DNA of 5,585 nucleotides from Anaerolineales bacterium (GTDB taxonomy: Bacteria; Chloroflexota; Anaerolineae; Anaerolineales; Villigracilaceae). The stretch's first letter is position 1; every line of letters begins with the position of its first letter. This document shows, in pieces, positions 1 through 4,883 of the stretch. Below the pieces are notes generated by a model. The model ran no database searches and was not told where the DNA came from. It saw only the letters and a program-made list of their open reading frames with translations. Position numbers and translations under genes: made by a program. The stretch spans positions 1 to 5,585 of the forward strand of contig JAQTWR010000216.1 in the NCBI GenBank assembly GCA_028689195.1, in the 5' to 3' direction.

Positions 1-26
1 AAATGAGAAAGATGAGAAAAATGAAC

Positions 27-63
27 ACATGGTTATCGTACGGCGTTAGCCGTGTAAACATGT
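27..63 (-). terminator. Possible weak terminator or hairpin downstream of tRNA-Pro
   Basis: An imperfect hairpin lies immediately downstream of the tRNA. Its inner stem is ACGGC (40-44) with GCCGT (49-53) around a GTTA loop. An outer ACATG (27-31) can pair with CATGT (59-63). Read on the minus strand it is followed by a U-rich stretch (positions 26 to 1, including five Ts in a row), which fits a tRNA transcript terminator. The inner stem is short, the T-run is not adjacent to it, and the outer stem overlaps the discriminator base, so this is tentative. Confidence 0.3.
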
Positions 64-136
64 CGGGGTGGAGCGATTTGAACGCTCGACCTCACGGACC
101 CGAACCGTGCGCTCTACCGGGCTGAGCCACACCCCG
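63..136 (-). tRNA. tRNA-Pro (anticodon CGG)
   Basis: The minus strand folds into a complete 74-nt cloverleaf. It has a 7-bp acceptor stem CGGGGTG/CACCCCG and TG at positions 8-9. The D arm is GCTC/GAGC with a 9-nt loop containing GG. The anticodon stem is CACGG/CCGTG with loop TTCGGGT. A 5-nt variable region is followed by the T arm GAGCG/CGCTC with loop TTCAAAT, and the discriminator is A. The loop places CGG at positions 34-36, giving tRNA-Pro that reads CCG codons. The C1-G72 closing pair and G37 are typical of bacterial tRNA-Pro. The 3' CCA is not encoded: the bases after the discriminator read CAT, so a CCA-adding enzyme is needed. No other gene shares its strand nearby, so it appears to be transcribed alone. 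Confidence 0.95.
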
Positions 137-161
137 TACTTATCCCCTCGAAAGCGTCAGC

Positions 162-189
162 ATTATACCATTGAGGCTTGTTTTGGCAA
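162..189 (-). promoter_or_regulatory. Sigma-70-type promoter for tRNA-Pro
   Basis: On the minus strand, TTGCCA (184-189) and a perfect TATAAT (162-167) are separated by 16 bp. Transcription would start near position 155, leaving a leader of about 19 nt before the mature tRNA 5' end at 136. Spacing, consensus match and distance all suit a stable-RNA promoter. Confidence 0.7.
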
Positions 190-213
190 GCAAAATATCA
201 AGGTTTTCAGCAA

Positions 214-346
214 TTCCAAATTTTGGATATTTGAGGTTTGCCGTGATAAGCCACAACCCGTAGCGCGACATTAATGTTGCGTCACCACACAGATAGCCAA
301 AAATCAGAAATCATCACGGCAATTCCTGAAGAGCCAAAATTTTGAA
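214..346. repeat. 133-bp inverted-repeat element with 34-bp arms
   Basis: The left arm (214-247) matches the reverse complement of the right arm (313-346) without gaps at 26 of 34 positions. The match is 12/13 at the outer ends (TTCCAAATTTTGG against TTCAAAATTTTGG) and perfect at the inner end (TTGCCGTGAT 238-247 with ATCACGGCAA 313-322). The middle 12 bases are poorly conserved. The outer block is itself nearly palindromic, so part of the similarity is not independent. Between the arms lie 65 bp carrying another dyad at 264-281. It contains no ORF. It could be a decayed miniature inverted-repeat element or a regulatory or structured region upstream of the dehydrogenase. No convincing target-site duplication is visible beyond AA on both sides. 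Confidence 0.45.
264..281. promoter_or_regulatory. Near-perfect 18-bp dyad, possible operator
   Basis: The sequence CGCGACATTAATGTTGCG is symmetric except for one mismatched pair (267/278). Its core ACATTAATGT is a perfect 10-bp palindrome. It lies 77 bp upstream of the TATAAT box of the dehydrogenase gene and inside the larger inverted repeat. It could bind a dimeric regulator or be the tip of a cruciform. No T-run follows it, so it does not look like a terminator. Confidence 0.25.
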
Positions 347-357
347 AAAACACCGAG

Positions 358-363
358 TATAAT
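358..363 (+). promoter_or_regulatory. TATAAT -10 box for the dehydrogenase gene
   Basis: A perfect TATAAT lies 72 bp upstream of the dehydrogenase start codon. No good -35 box sits at 16-18 bp; the TTGAAA at 342-347 is only 10 bp away. Such a promoter would probably need an activator or would be weak. Predicted transcription starts near 370, giving a 5' leader of about 66 nt. Confidence 0.45.
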
Positions 364-435
364 ATGCCCATAATTTTACAGGCGTAAGAACTATGAACCA
401 GCCAATGAAACGATTGAAATGAAGAGAGAAAATTT

Positions 436-1383
436 ATGAAAGCGTTATGGCTTGAAAATAACCATGTATCCCTGCGCGACATTCCACAGCCGCGGAATCA
501 GAATGAAGCCCTGATTAAGATTCGCAAGGTGGGGATTTGCAGCACCGACCTTGAACTTGTCAAGGGATATTATCCGTATACGGGCGTGCTTGGACACGAG
601 TTTGTTGGCGAAGTAATCGAGTCGTCGGATATAAGTTGGATTGGTCAACGCGTAGTCGGCGACATTAACGCGGTGTGCGGCAAGTGCGAAGCCTGTTTGA
701 ACGGACGACCGACGCATTGCGAAAATCGCACGGTGCTTGGCATTATCAACCGCGACGGGGTCTTTGCGGAATATACGACGTTGCCGTTGGAAAATTTGCA
801 TCGCGTCCCTGATTCCATCTCTGATGAGATGGCGACGTTTACAGAACCATTGGCAGCCGCGTTGGAAATTCAACAGCAAATACAAGTCAAGCCGACGGAT
901 CGCGTCCTTGTAATTGGCGCGGGCAGGCTGGGACAATTGGTTTCGCACACGCTTGCCTTAACTGGTTGCGACCTGCATGTTCTTGCGCGTCATTCGCTAC
1001 AGCAAAATTTGTTAACCGCGCGTGGAATTCGAATCATCTCTGAAGAACAGATACAACCTCGCAAGTGGGATATCGTCGTTGAAGTAACGGGTTCGCCAAA
1101 CGGTTTTACAATCGCGCGCAACGCCGTCCGCCCGCGCGGCGCGTTGATTCTCAAATCCACTTATAAGGGCGATGTGACCGTAAATTTCTCATCCATCACG
1201 GTGGACGAAGTGAGCATCATCGGCTCGCGTTGCGGTCCTTTTGAACCCGCCCTGCGCCTCATGGAAAAACGCGAAGTAGACCCGTCCGTTTTGATTGTTG
1301 ACGAATATAAATTGGACGACGGGCTAAAAGCGCTCGATAAGGCTTCGCAGGCGGGAGTTTTGAAAGTGTTGATAAGTATGTAA
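436..1383 (+). CDS. Zinc-dependent medium-chain alcohol/polyol dehydrogenase-like protein
   Basis: This 315-aa cytosolic oxidoreductase belongs to the MDR family (Tdh/sorbitol dehydrogenase-like, COG1063 type), which oxidises alcohols or polyols or reduces the carbonyl. The N-terminal GroES-like domain (about 1-140) carries the catalytic zinc ligands C35 (GICSTD), H54-E55 (LGHEF) and probably E137 (TEPLA). The structural zinc set is C81, C84, C87 and C95. The Rossmann domain follows with VIGAGRLG (159-166). After the second strand the sequence is VLAR, with Arg185 where NAD-specific members usually have Asp, which hints at NADP(H). At 315 aa it is somewhat shorter than the usual 340-350 but all key residues are present. 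The ATG is preceded by a purine-rich GAAGAGAG at a workable distance. It is followed at once by a terminator, so it is probably monocistronic. The substrate cannot be told from the sequence. Confidence 0.9.
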   Translation: MKALWLENNHVSLRDIPQPRNQNEALIKIRKVGICSTDLELVKGYYPYTGVLGHEFVGEVIESSDISWIGQRVVGDINAVCGKCEACLNGRPTHCENRTVLGIINRDGVFAEYTTLPLENLHRVPDSISDEMATFTEPLAAALEIQQQIQVKPTDRVLVIGAGRLGQLVSHTLALTGCDLHVLARHSLQQNLLTARGIRIISEEQIQPRKWDIVVEVTGSPNGFTIARNAVRPRGALILKSTYKGDVTVNFSSITVDEVSIIGSRCGPFEPALRLMEKREVDPSVLIVDEYKLDDGLKALDKASQAGVLKVLISM

Positions 1384-1389
1384 AAATAG

Positions 1390-1422
1390 AGCCGCCGAGT
1401 TTCTAAATTTGGCGGCTTTTTT
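1390..1422 (+). terminator. Rho-independent terminator after the dehydrogenase gene
   Basis: AGCCGCC (1390-1396) pairs perfectly with GGCGGCT (1411-1417). The inner bases GAGTTT and AAATTT extend the stem with A-T and G-T pairs to a tiny loop. A run of Ts (1417-1422) follows, then GTTT. It starts six bases after the stop codon. This is a textbook intrinsic terminator and separates the dehydrogenase from the kinase gene. Confidence 0.9.
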
Positions 1423-1473
1423 GTTTAATCGCGGGCGGAATTTAGTGCGGCAAAAAAATAATCTCAAACAGGC

Positions 1474-1493
1474 TACAATTGCGCCAACGGAGG
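1474..1493 (+). promoter_or_regulatory. Possible -10 box and Shine-Dalgarno of the ABC1 kinase gene
   Basis: TACAAT (1474-1479) is a plausible -10 box but no clear -35 is seen at the right distance. Transcription would start near 1486, directly upstream of a strong GGAGG (1489-1493). That Shine-Dalgarno is only 4 nt from the ATG at 1498, which is tight but usable. The preceding terminator means this gene needs its own promoter, and this is the best candidate in the 75 bp available. Confidence 0.4.
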
Positions 1494-1497
1494 CTTC

Positions 1498-3189
1498 ATG
1501 CGATCTACGATTTTACGCGCGCGATATTGGCGCATCGTCTTATTTTTTTTGCGCGTTACGGCAAGCGTCATTTTCTGGGACATTTTTCTACGCCGCATCG
1601 GGTTGGGTTTCTTGGCGCGTCAAAATCGCTCGCGGCGATTGAAACAAATCGCGGTCCGTTTTCGCGCGTTGGCGATCAAACTTGGCGGCGTAATGATTAA
1701 AGTCGGGCAGTTCCTTTCTGCGCGGTTGGACGTCCTCCCGCCCGAAATCACAGATGAATTGGCGGGCTTGCAGGACGAAGTTCCTCCCGTAGATTTTGAA
1801 TCCATCCGCGCGCAGTCTGAAGCCGATTTGGGCGCGCCATTGGATGAAATTTTTCTCTCGTTTGAATCCGTTCCCGTAGCCGCCGCGTCATTGGGACAGG
1901 TCCACCGCGCGCGCCTGCATCCGCACGAAGCCGAGGCGCTTGGCTTTGCAGATGTGGTCGTGAAAATATTGCGCCCGAACATCGAACAAATTGTCGAAGT
2001 GGATATGTCGGCGTTGCGCGTGGTGGGGAATTGGCTCAAGCATTACCGCCCAATCAGCGACCGCGCGGATGTTCCAGCCATCGTGGAGGAATTTGCCGCG
2101 ACAATCCGCGAAGAAGTGGATTATCTTTCCGAAGGAAAAAACGCGGAGACGTTTGCCGCGAATTTCAAGGACGACCCGATTGTGCATGTCCCGCGCGTGG
2201 TTTGGAATCATACGACGCGGCGCGCGCTGACGCTGGAAGACGTGACCGCAATCAAAATCACCGACTATCAAGCGATCAGCGCGGCGGGCGTCAATCGCGC
2301 CGAAGTGGCGGAAAAATTATTACAGACGTATTTGAAGCAAATTTTTGAAGACGGTTTTTTTCACGCCGACCCGCATCCGGGAAATTTATTTATCCTGCCG
2401 TTGAACGAGAAGAATGAAAACGGCTCGACGAAATTCCGCTTAACCTTTATTGATTTCGGCATGGTGGGGCGTATGCCCGAACGTTTGATGGAAGGTTTGC
2501 GCGAGACTGTTATTTCTGTGGGATTGCAAGATTCGCCGCGGCTTGTGAAAGCGTATCAGACGCTGGGGGTTTTGCTTCCCGGCGCAAATTTCAAATTATT
2601 GGAAGAAGCGGGCGCGCAGCTCTTCGACCGTTTTTGGGGAATGAATATGAACGAGCTGCGAAACATAGATCACAACGAGGTGGCAAAGTTCGGTCTGCAA
2701 TTCCGCGAGTTGATGTTGAATATGCCTTTTCAACTCCCTGAAAATCTTTTGCTGCTCGGCAGGACAATTGGCATTTTATCTGGAATGTGTACGGGTTTAT
2801 ACGCAGAATTTAATTTGTGGCAACAACTTGCGCCGTATGCGAGAAAACTGGTCGAAGGCGATGGCGGCTCTCAATGGGATGTATTTTTTGACGAAGCGGA
2901 AAATTTGCTCAAAACGCTGCTTGCGATTCCCGGAAGAACAGAGCGCGTACTGGGACGCATCGAACGCGGCGAGTTGAACGTGCAAATGCCGCTGGTCAAT
3001 ATTCAAATTAGTTACCTGGAGCGTTCGTTGAATCGCCTGACTGGCGGGATTATTTTTCTGGCGCTGCTGGTTTCAGGGGCGATTCTCTATGATTCAAACG
3101 CGGCGCTGGCGCAGGCGATATTCGGCGCATCCGCGCTGGCGCTGATCTATACGCTGTTTTTCGCGCGCGGACATCGTCCGTGGCGTTAA
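1498..3189 (+). CDS. ABC1/AarF/UbiB family atypical protein kinase-like protein
   Basis: This 563-aa membrane-associated protein has every hallmark of the UbiB/COQ8 family. It shows the family-specific KVGQFLSAR (K68-R76), the Ala-rich loop AAASLGQVH (128-136) in place of a glycine-rich loop, and ATP-site Lys156 (VVVKILRP). It also has the EVD motif (E206, D208) with N215, the catalytic loop HADPHPGN (289-296), and DFG (319-321). The N-terminal 66 residues are basic and amphipathic. The C-terminus has two hydrophobic segments (about 515-533 and 536-556) ending in a basic tail, the usual membrane anchor. Family members support isoprenoid quinone synthesis or lipid homeostasis, probably as ATPases. 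In a menaquinone-using bacterium the exact role is unknown, so I do not assign ubiB. The start is backed by GGAGG at 1489-1493 and by the family-like N-terminus. It converges on the 72-aa gene downstream. Confidence 0.93.
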   Translation: MRSTILRARYWRIVLFFLRVTASVIFWDIFLRRIGLGFLARQNRSRRLKQIAVRFRALAIKLGGVMIKVGQFLSARLDVLPPEITDELAGLQDEVPPVDFESIRAQSEADLGAPLDEIFLSFESVPVAAASLGQVHRARLHPHEAEALGFADVVVKILRPNIEQIVEVDMSALRVVGNWLKHYRPISDRADVPAIVEEFAATIREEVDYLSEGKNAETFAANFKDDPIVHVPRVVWNHTTRRALTLEDVTAIKITDYQAISAAGVNRAEVAEKLLQTYLKQIFEDGFFHADPHPGNLFILPLNEKNENGSTKFRLTFIDFGMVGRMPERLMEGLRETVISVGLQDSPRLVKAYQTLGVLLPGANFKLLEEAGAQLFDRFWGMNMNELRNIDHNEVAKFGLQFRELMLNMPFQLPENLLLLGRTIGILSGMCTGLYAEFNLWQQLAPYARKLVEGDGGSQWDVFFDEAENLLKTLLAIPGRTERVLGRIERGELNVQMPLVNIQISYLERSLNRLTGGIIFLALLVSGAILYDSNAALAQAIFGASALALIYTLFFARGHRPWR

Positions 3190-3195
3190 AAAGAA

Positions 3196-3254
3196 TCCGC
3201 GAAGCGCGCAAAGGATACGAATTTTTTATTCGCAGTCTTTGCAAACTTCGCGGA
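3196..3254. repeat. 59-nt symmetric palindrome between convergent genes, possible bidirectional terminator
   Basis: Three nested perfect stems share one centre (3225): TCCGCGAAG (3196-3204) with CTTCGCGGA (3246-3254), GCAAAG (3208-3213) with CTTTGC (3237-3242), and CGAAT (3218-3222) with ATTCG (3228-3232), around a TTTTT loop. Small symmetric internal loops separate them, so at least 20 of 27 positions pair. It begins seven bases after the ABC1 kinase stop and ends 20 bases before the stop of the opposing 72-aa gene. The place fits a bidirectional terminator or transcript-end stabiliser. There is no immediate T-run on the plus-strand side (CGAGTTTTC follows). The build-up from GCGAAG/GCAAAG modules looks like a dispersed intergenic repeat family, which is an inference. 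Confidence 0.7.
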
Positions 3255-3274
3255 CGAGTTTTCTGCTCTGCGCG

Positions 3275-3493
3275 TTACGTGGATTTTCTTTTTTCTTCGG
3301 TCTTTTCGAGGGCGGCGTCAATCATCGCGCGAAACGCCATCAACATTTCTTTACGGGCGGCGCGGCGGTGATCCAAAAAACCGGGAGGGAGAATGGTTTC
3401 CATGCTTTTTCGCATTTCCGCGCGCGCGGCTTTCATGTGATCCAGCGCTTCGGGGGGAAGTTTGTCTTTGAGTGATTTGCGTTTATCTGTCAT
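3275..3493 (-). CDS. Small hypothetical protein with two tandem LPP-LDH-AAR-EM repeats
   Basis: This is a 72-aa, charged, probably helical cytosolic protein that I do not recognise. It consists of two copies of a motif of about 21 residues, offset by 23. Copy 1 (12-32) starts LPPEALDHMKAARAEM and copy 2 (35-55) starts LPPGFLDHRRAARKEM; 11 of 21 positions are identical. The rest of copy 2 runs into an amphipathic helix (MAFRAMIDAALEK) and a lysine-rich tail. No signal peptide, cysteines or membrane segment. It is very likely a real gene: AAGGAG (3502-3507) lies 8 nt before the ATG, and a perfect -10 box lies farther upstream. The LPP..LDH unit followed by a helix could be a protein-binding or structural module; any function is unknown. 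It converges on the ABC1 kinase gene and diverges from the lipoprotein gene. Confidence 0.8.
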   Translation of the reverse strand: MTDKRKSLKDKLPPEALDHMKAARAEMRKSMETILPPGFLDHRRAARKEMLMAFRAMIDAALEKTEEKRKST

Positions 3494-3517
3494 AGTTCAC
3501 GCTCCTTATCTAAAATA

Positions 3518-3523
3518 ATTATA
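3518..3523 (-). promoter_or_regulatory. TATAAT -10 box for the 72-aa gene
   Basis: On the minus strand a perfect TATAAT lies 24 bp upstream of the start codon. Transcription should start near 3511, just ahead of the AAGGAG Shine-Dalgarno at 3502-3507, giving a short leader of about 18 nt. No good -35 is visible. The place where it should be (about 3540-3546) coincides with the -35 box of the opposing lipoprotein promoter. Confidence 0.55.
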
Positions 3524-3539
3524 GCGCCGATGCCCCCTT

Positions 3540-3568
3540 TTGATTTATCCGCCGAAGCGCATTAGAAT
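3540..3568 (+). promoter_or_regulatory. Promoter of the lipoprotein gene, possibly giving a leaderless transcript
   Basis: TTGATT (3540-3545) and TAGAAT (3563-3568) are separated by exactly 17 bp. The predicted start of transcription, about seven bases past the -10 box, falls at 3575-3576, on the ATG itself. No Shine-Dalgarno precedes that ATG (the upstream bases read AATCACTACC), which agrees with a leaderless mRNA. Confidence 0.55.
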
Positions 3569-3575
3569 CACTACC

Positions 3576-4340
3576 ATGAAAAAACATTTCGCTCTTTCAG
3601 TTCTGATTCTTTCAACGGCGTTCTTCATCATTAGCTGCCTGGGGACTACGGCTGTGCCGACGCCAGATCGGCTTGCGACCATTGTGGCGACGACGCTCAC
3701 TGCGGTTGCCGTAAATGCGCCGCCTGTCCAGCTTGCATCCGCAACGCCTGAAACGATGGCAAGTTCTACGCCTGCCGTCGCGCCTACGGCGGAAATTCTA
3801 CTTCCTCGGTATGTTTACACCCAATCAATGAACGTCAATTTGCGCGTGAATCCCGGCAGGTTGTTCAAGGTCAGCCGCGTGCTGCCCGAGGGAACAAAAC
3901 TGCAAACGATTGGAATCGCTCACGGCGGAGGTTGGTTGAACGTCGTCAACGACGAAGGGATAGTCGGCTGGGTTGGGGTTGATTTCGTGTCAAGCGGATT
4001 TGACGAACCGCCGCTTCCGCTCGTTGCTCCAAAAGACGTTCAAATGGTAACGGGCAAGGTTGTTGATGAGAATAATAATCCCGTCACAGGGGTTGGGTTT
4101 GCTGTCATGCAAAATGATCAGCGCGAAGACGCGCACACCGATATAAACGGCATGTTCTACGCCTATTTGCCCCTGAAATTTTCCGGCGCATGGACTGTGG
4201 AATTTGTCTCTGTCAATTGCAAGAGCAATACGATGGACGCGAATTGCAAATGTCTCGGCGGCGCGTGCGGCAAGCCGTACCCGCAAAGTTATTCGATTAC
4301 ATTGCCAATGTCCGCGCCGCTGAGTTTTGTTTGGCGGTAA
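3576..4340 (+). CDS. Lipoprotein with SH3b-like and CarboxypepD_reg-like domains
   Basis: This 254-aa exported protein begins with a lipoprotein signal peptide: MKKH, a hydrophobic core, then lipobox IISC with the lipidated Cys at 21. It should sit on the outer face of the cytoplasmic membrane. A low-complexity Ala/Thr/Pro linker spans about 24-76. Residues 78-140 form a bacterial SH3 domain (VNLRVNPG, LPEGTKLQTIG, GGWLNV, GWVGVDFV), a fold that often binds cell-wall peptide or glycan. Residues 156-254 resemble a carboxypeptidase-regulatory/transthyretin-like beta-sandwich (VTGKVVDENNNPVTGVGF, TDINGMFYAYLP). A late cluster of four cysteines (C215, C224, C226, C231) probably forms a loop with disulfides or a metal site. 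I chose this ATG over an in-frame TTG at 3540 because it places the positive charge directly before the hydrophobic core and follows a good promoter. The function is not known. It converges on the ClbS/DfsB gene. Confidence 0.85.
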   Translation: MKKHFALSVLILSTAFFIISCLGTTAVPTPDRLATIVATTLTAVAVNAPPVQLASATPETMASSTPAVAPTAEILLPRYVYTQSMNVNLRVNPGRLFKVSRVLPEGTKLQTIGIAHGGGWLNVVNDEGIVGWVGVDFVSSGFDEPPLPLVAPKDVQMVTGKVVDENNNPVTGVGFAVMQNDQREDAHTDINGMFYAYLPLKFSGAWTVEFVSVNCKSNTMDANCKCLGGACGKPYPQSYSITLPMSAPLSFVWR

Positions 4341-4344
4341 AGAC

Positions 4345-4362
4345 AAGCCTCGGTCAGGTTTT
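4345..4362 (+). terminator. Weak hairpin terminator candidate between convergent genes
   Basis: In the 31-bp gap between the lipoprotein and ClbS/DfsB genes, AAGCCT (4345-4350) can pair with AGGTTT (4356-4361, one G-T pair) around the loop CGGTC, followed by a T-rich stretch (TGCTTTCGTTT). The stem is short and AT-rich, so its strength is doubtful. Confidence 0.25.
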
Positions 4363-4371
4363 GCTTTCGTT

Positions 4372-4866
4372 TCAGCGGAACGCGGCGCTCACATCTTCAA
4401 AATGTTCTTGATGGTGTTCATGCCAGCCAAGCAAAACCGCCGAGAGCGGATATTCCTTCAACCACGAATACCTTCCAACTTCCAGCAGGTCTTGCTCTGG
4501 GGTCGTCTCCGCTAATTCCAGAAAACGCAGAAATCCTTCTTTCCAAAGTTGGCGTATATTCGTCCAGCCTTGCGCGCGGCGTTCCTGATAAATTCTTTCG
4601 TTATATGTATTCAGATTATCTTCCGATTCCGGGTCTTCTCCCGCGAGCCATTGGGGGAGTTCGGGTTCCCTGTTCCATTGCGCGGCTTCTAACCGCGCAA
4701 TGGAAAGTTGCTGCCATGCGTGCAAGTGAGCAATCACATCTTTGATGGATAACGCGACAATGAGATTAGGCGCGGAGATTTGTTCCTCGCTGAGGTTATT
4801 CAACAATTCTTCCCAGCGATTGAATTCACCTTTGAGAGCCGCGATGATTTGAGTCTTGTTGTTCAT
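4372..4866 (-). CDS. ClbS/DfsB family (DUF1706, DinB-like) four-helix bundle protein
   Basis: This 164-aa cytosolic, all-helical protein matches the ClbS/DfsB branch of the DinB/YfiT superfamily. It shows the N-terminal helix KTQIIAALKGEFNRWEELL, the segment IKDVIAHLHAWQQ (41-53), the central YNERIYQERR (88-97), and a final helix GWHEHHQEHFEDV (147-159). His47 or His49 with His151 and His155 are candidates for the metal-binding triad seen in DinB-fold proteins. The length (about 160 aa) is normal. The named member ClbS hydrolyses the colibactin warhead to protect its producer, but most relatives are uncharacterised, and nothing here points to colibactin. AAGGA (4874-4878) lies 7 nt before the ATG. 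The gene starts 17 nt after the glnS stop on the same strand, with no promoter between, so the two are probably co-transcribed. Confidence 0.78.
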   Translation of the reverse strand: MNNKTQIIAALKGEFNRWEELLNNLSEEQISAPNLIVALSIKDVIAHLHAWQQLSIARLEAAQWNREPELPQWLAGEDPESEDNLNTYNERIYQERRAQGWTNIRQLWKEGFLRFLELAETTPEQDLLEVGRYSWLKEYPLSAVLLGWHEHHQEHFEDVSAAFR

Positions 4867-4883
4867 GTTCGCTTCCTTGCGGG

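Noticed and set aside
212..348. AA dinucleotides flanking the inverted repeat as a target-site duplication
   Set aside because: Two identical bases in AT-rich DNA carry no weight as evidence of transposition.
342..363. TTGAAA and TATAAT as a complete promoter
   Set aside because: The spacing is only 10 bp, far below the 16-18 bp needed; only the TATAAT was kept.
393..422. Nine-codon upstream ORF (MNQPMKRLK) in the leader of the dehydrogenase gene
   Set aside because: No convincing Shine-Dalgarno, no run of regulatory codons, and no alternative hairpins around it. Short ORFs of this size occur by chance.
445..948. 167-aa minus-strand ORF inside the dehydrogenase gene
   Set aside because: Shadow of a clear zinc-dehydrogenase coding frame; the composition is not protein-like.
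1620..2271. Overlapping minus-strand ORFs of 139 and 127 aa within the ABC1 kinase gene
   Set aside because: Antisense to the conserved kinase motifs; composition follows from GC-rich codons on the other strand.
1551..3279. Identical 10-mer GCGCGTTACG at 1551-1560 and 3270-3279
   Set aside because: GCG-rich words are common in this sequence; one copy is inside a coding region and the flanks do not match, so it is probably coincidence.
4372..4866. Colibactin self-resistance function for the ClbS/DfsB gene
   Set aside because: No polyketide/NRPS genes are nearby and the family is much broader than ClbS; only the fold family can be supported.
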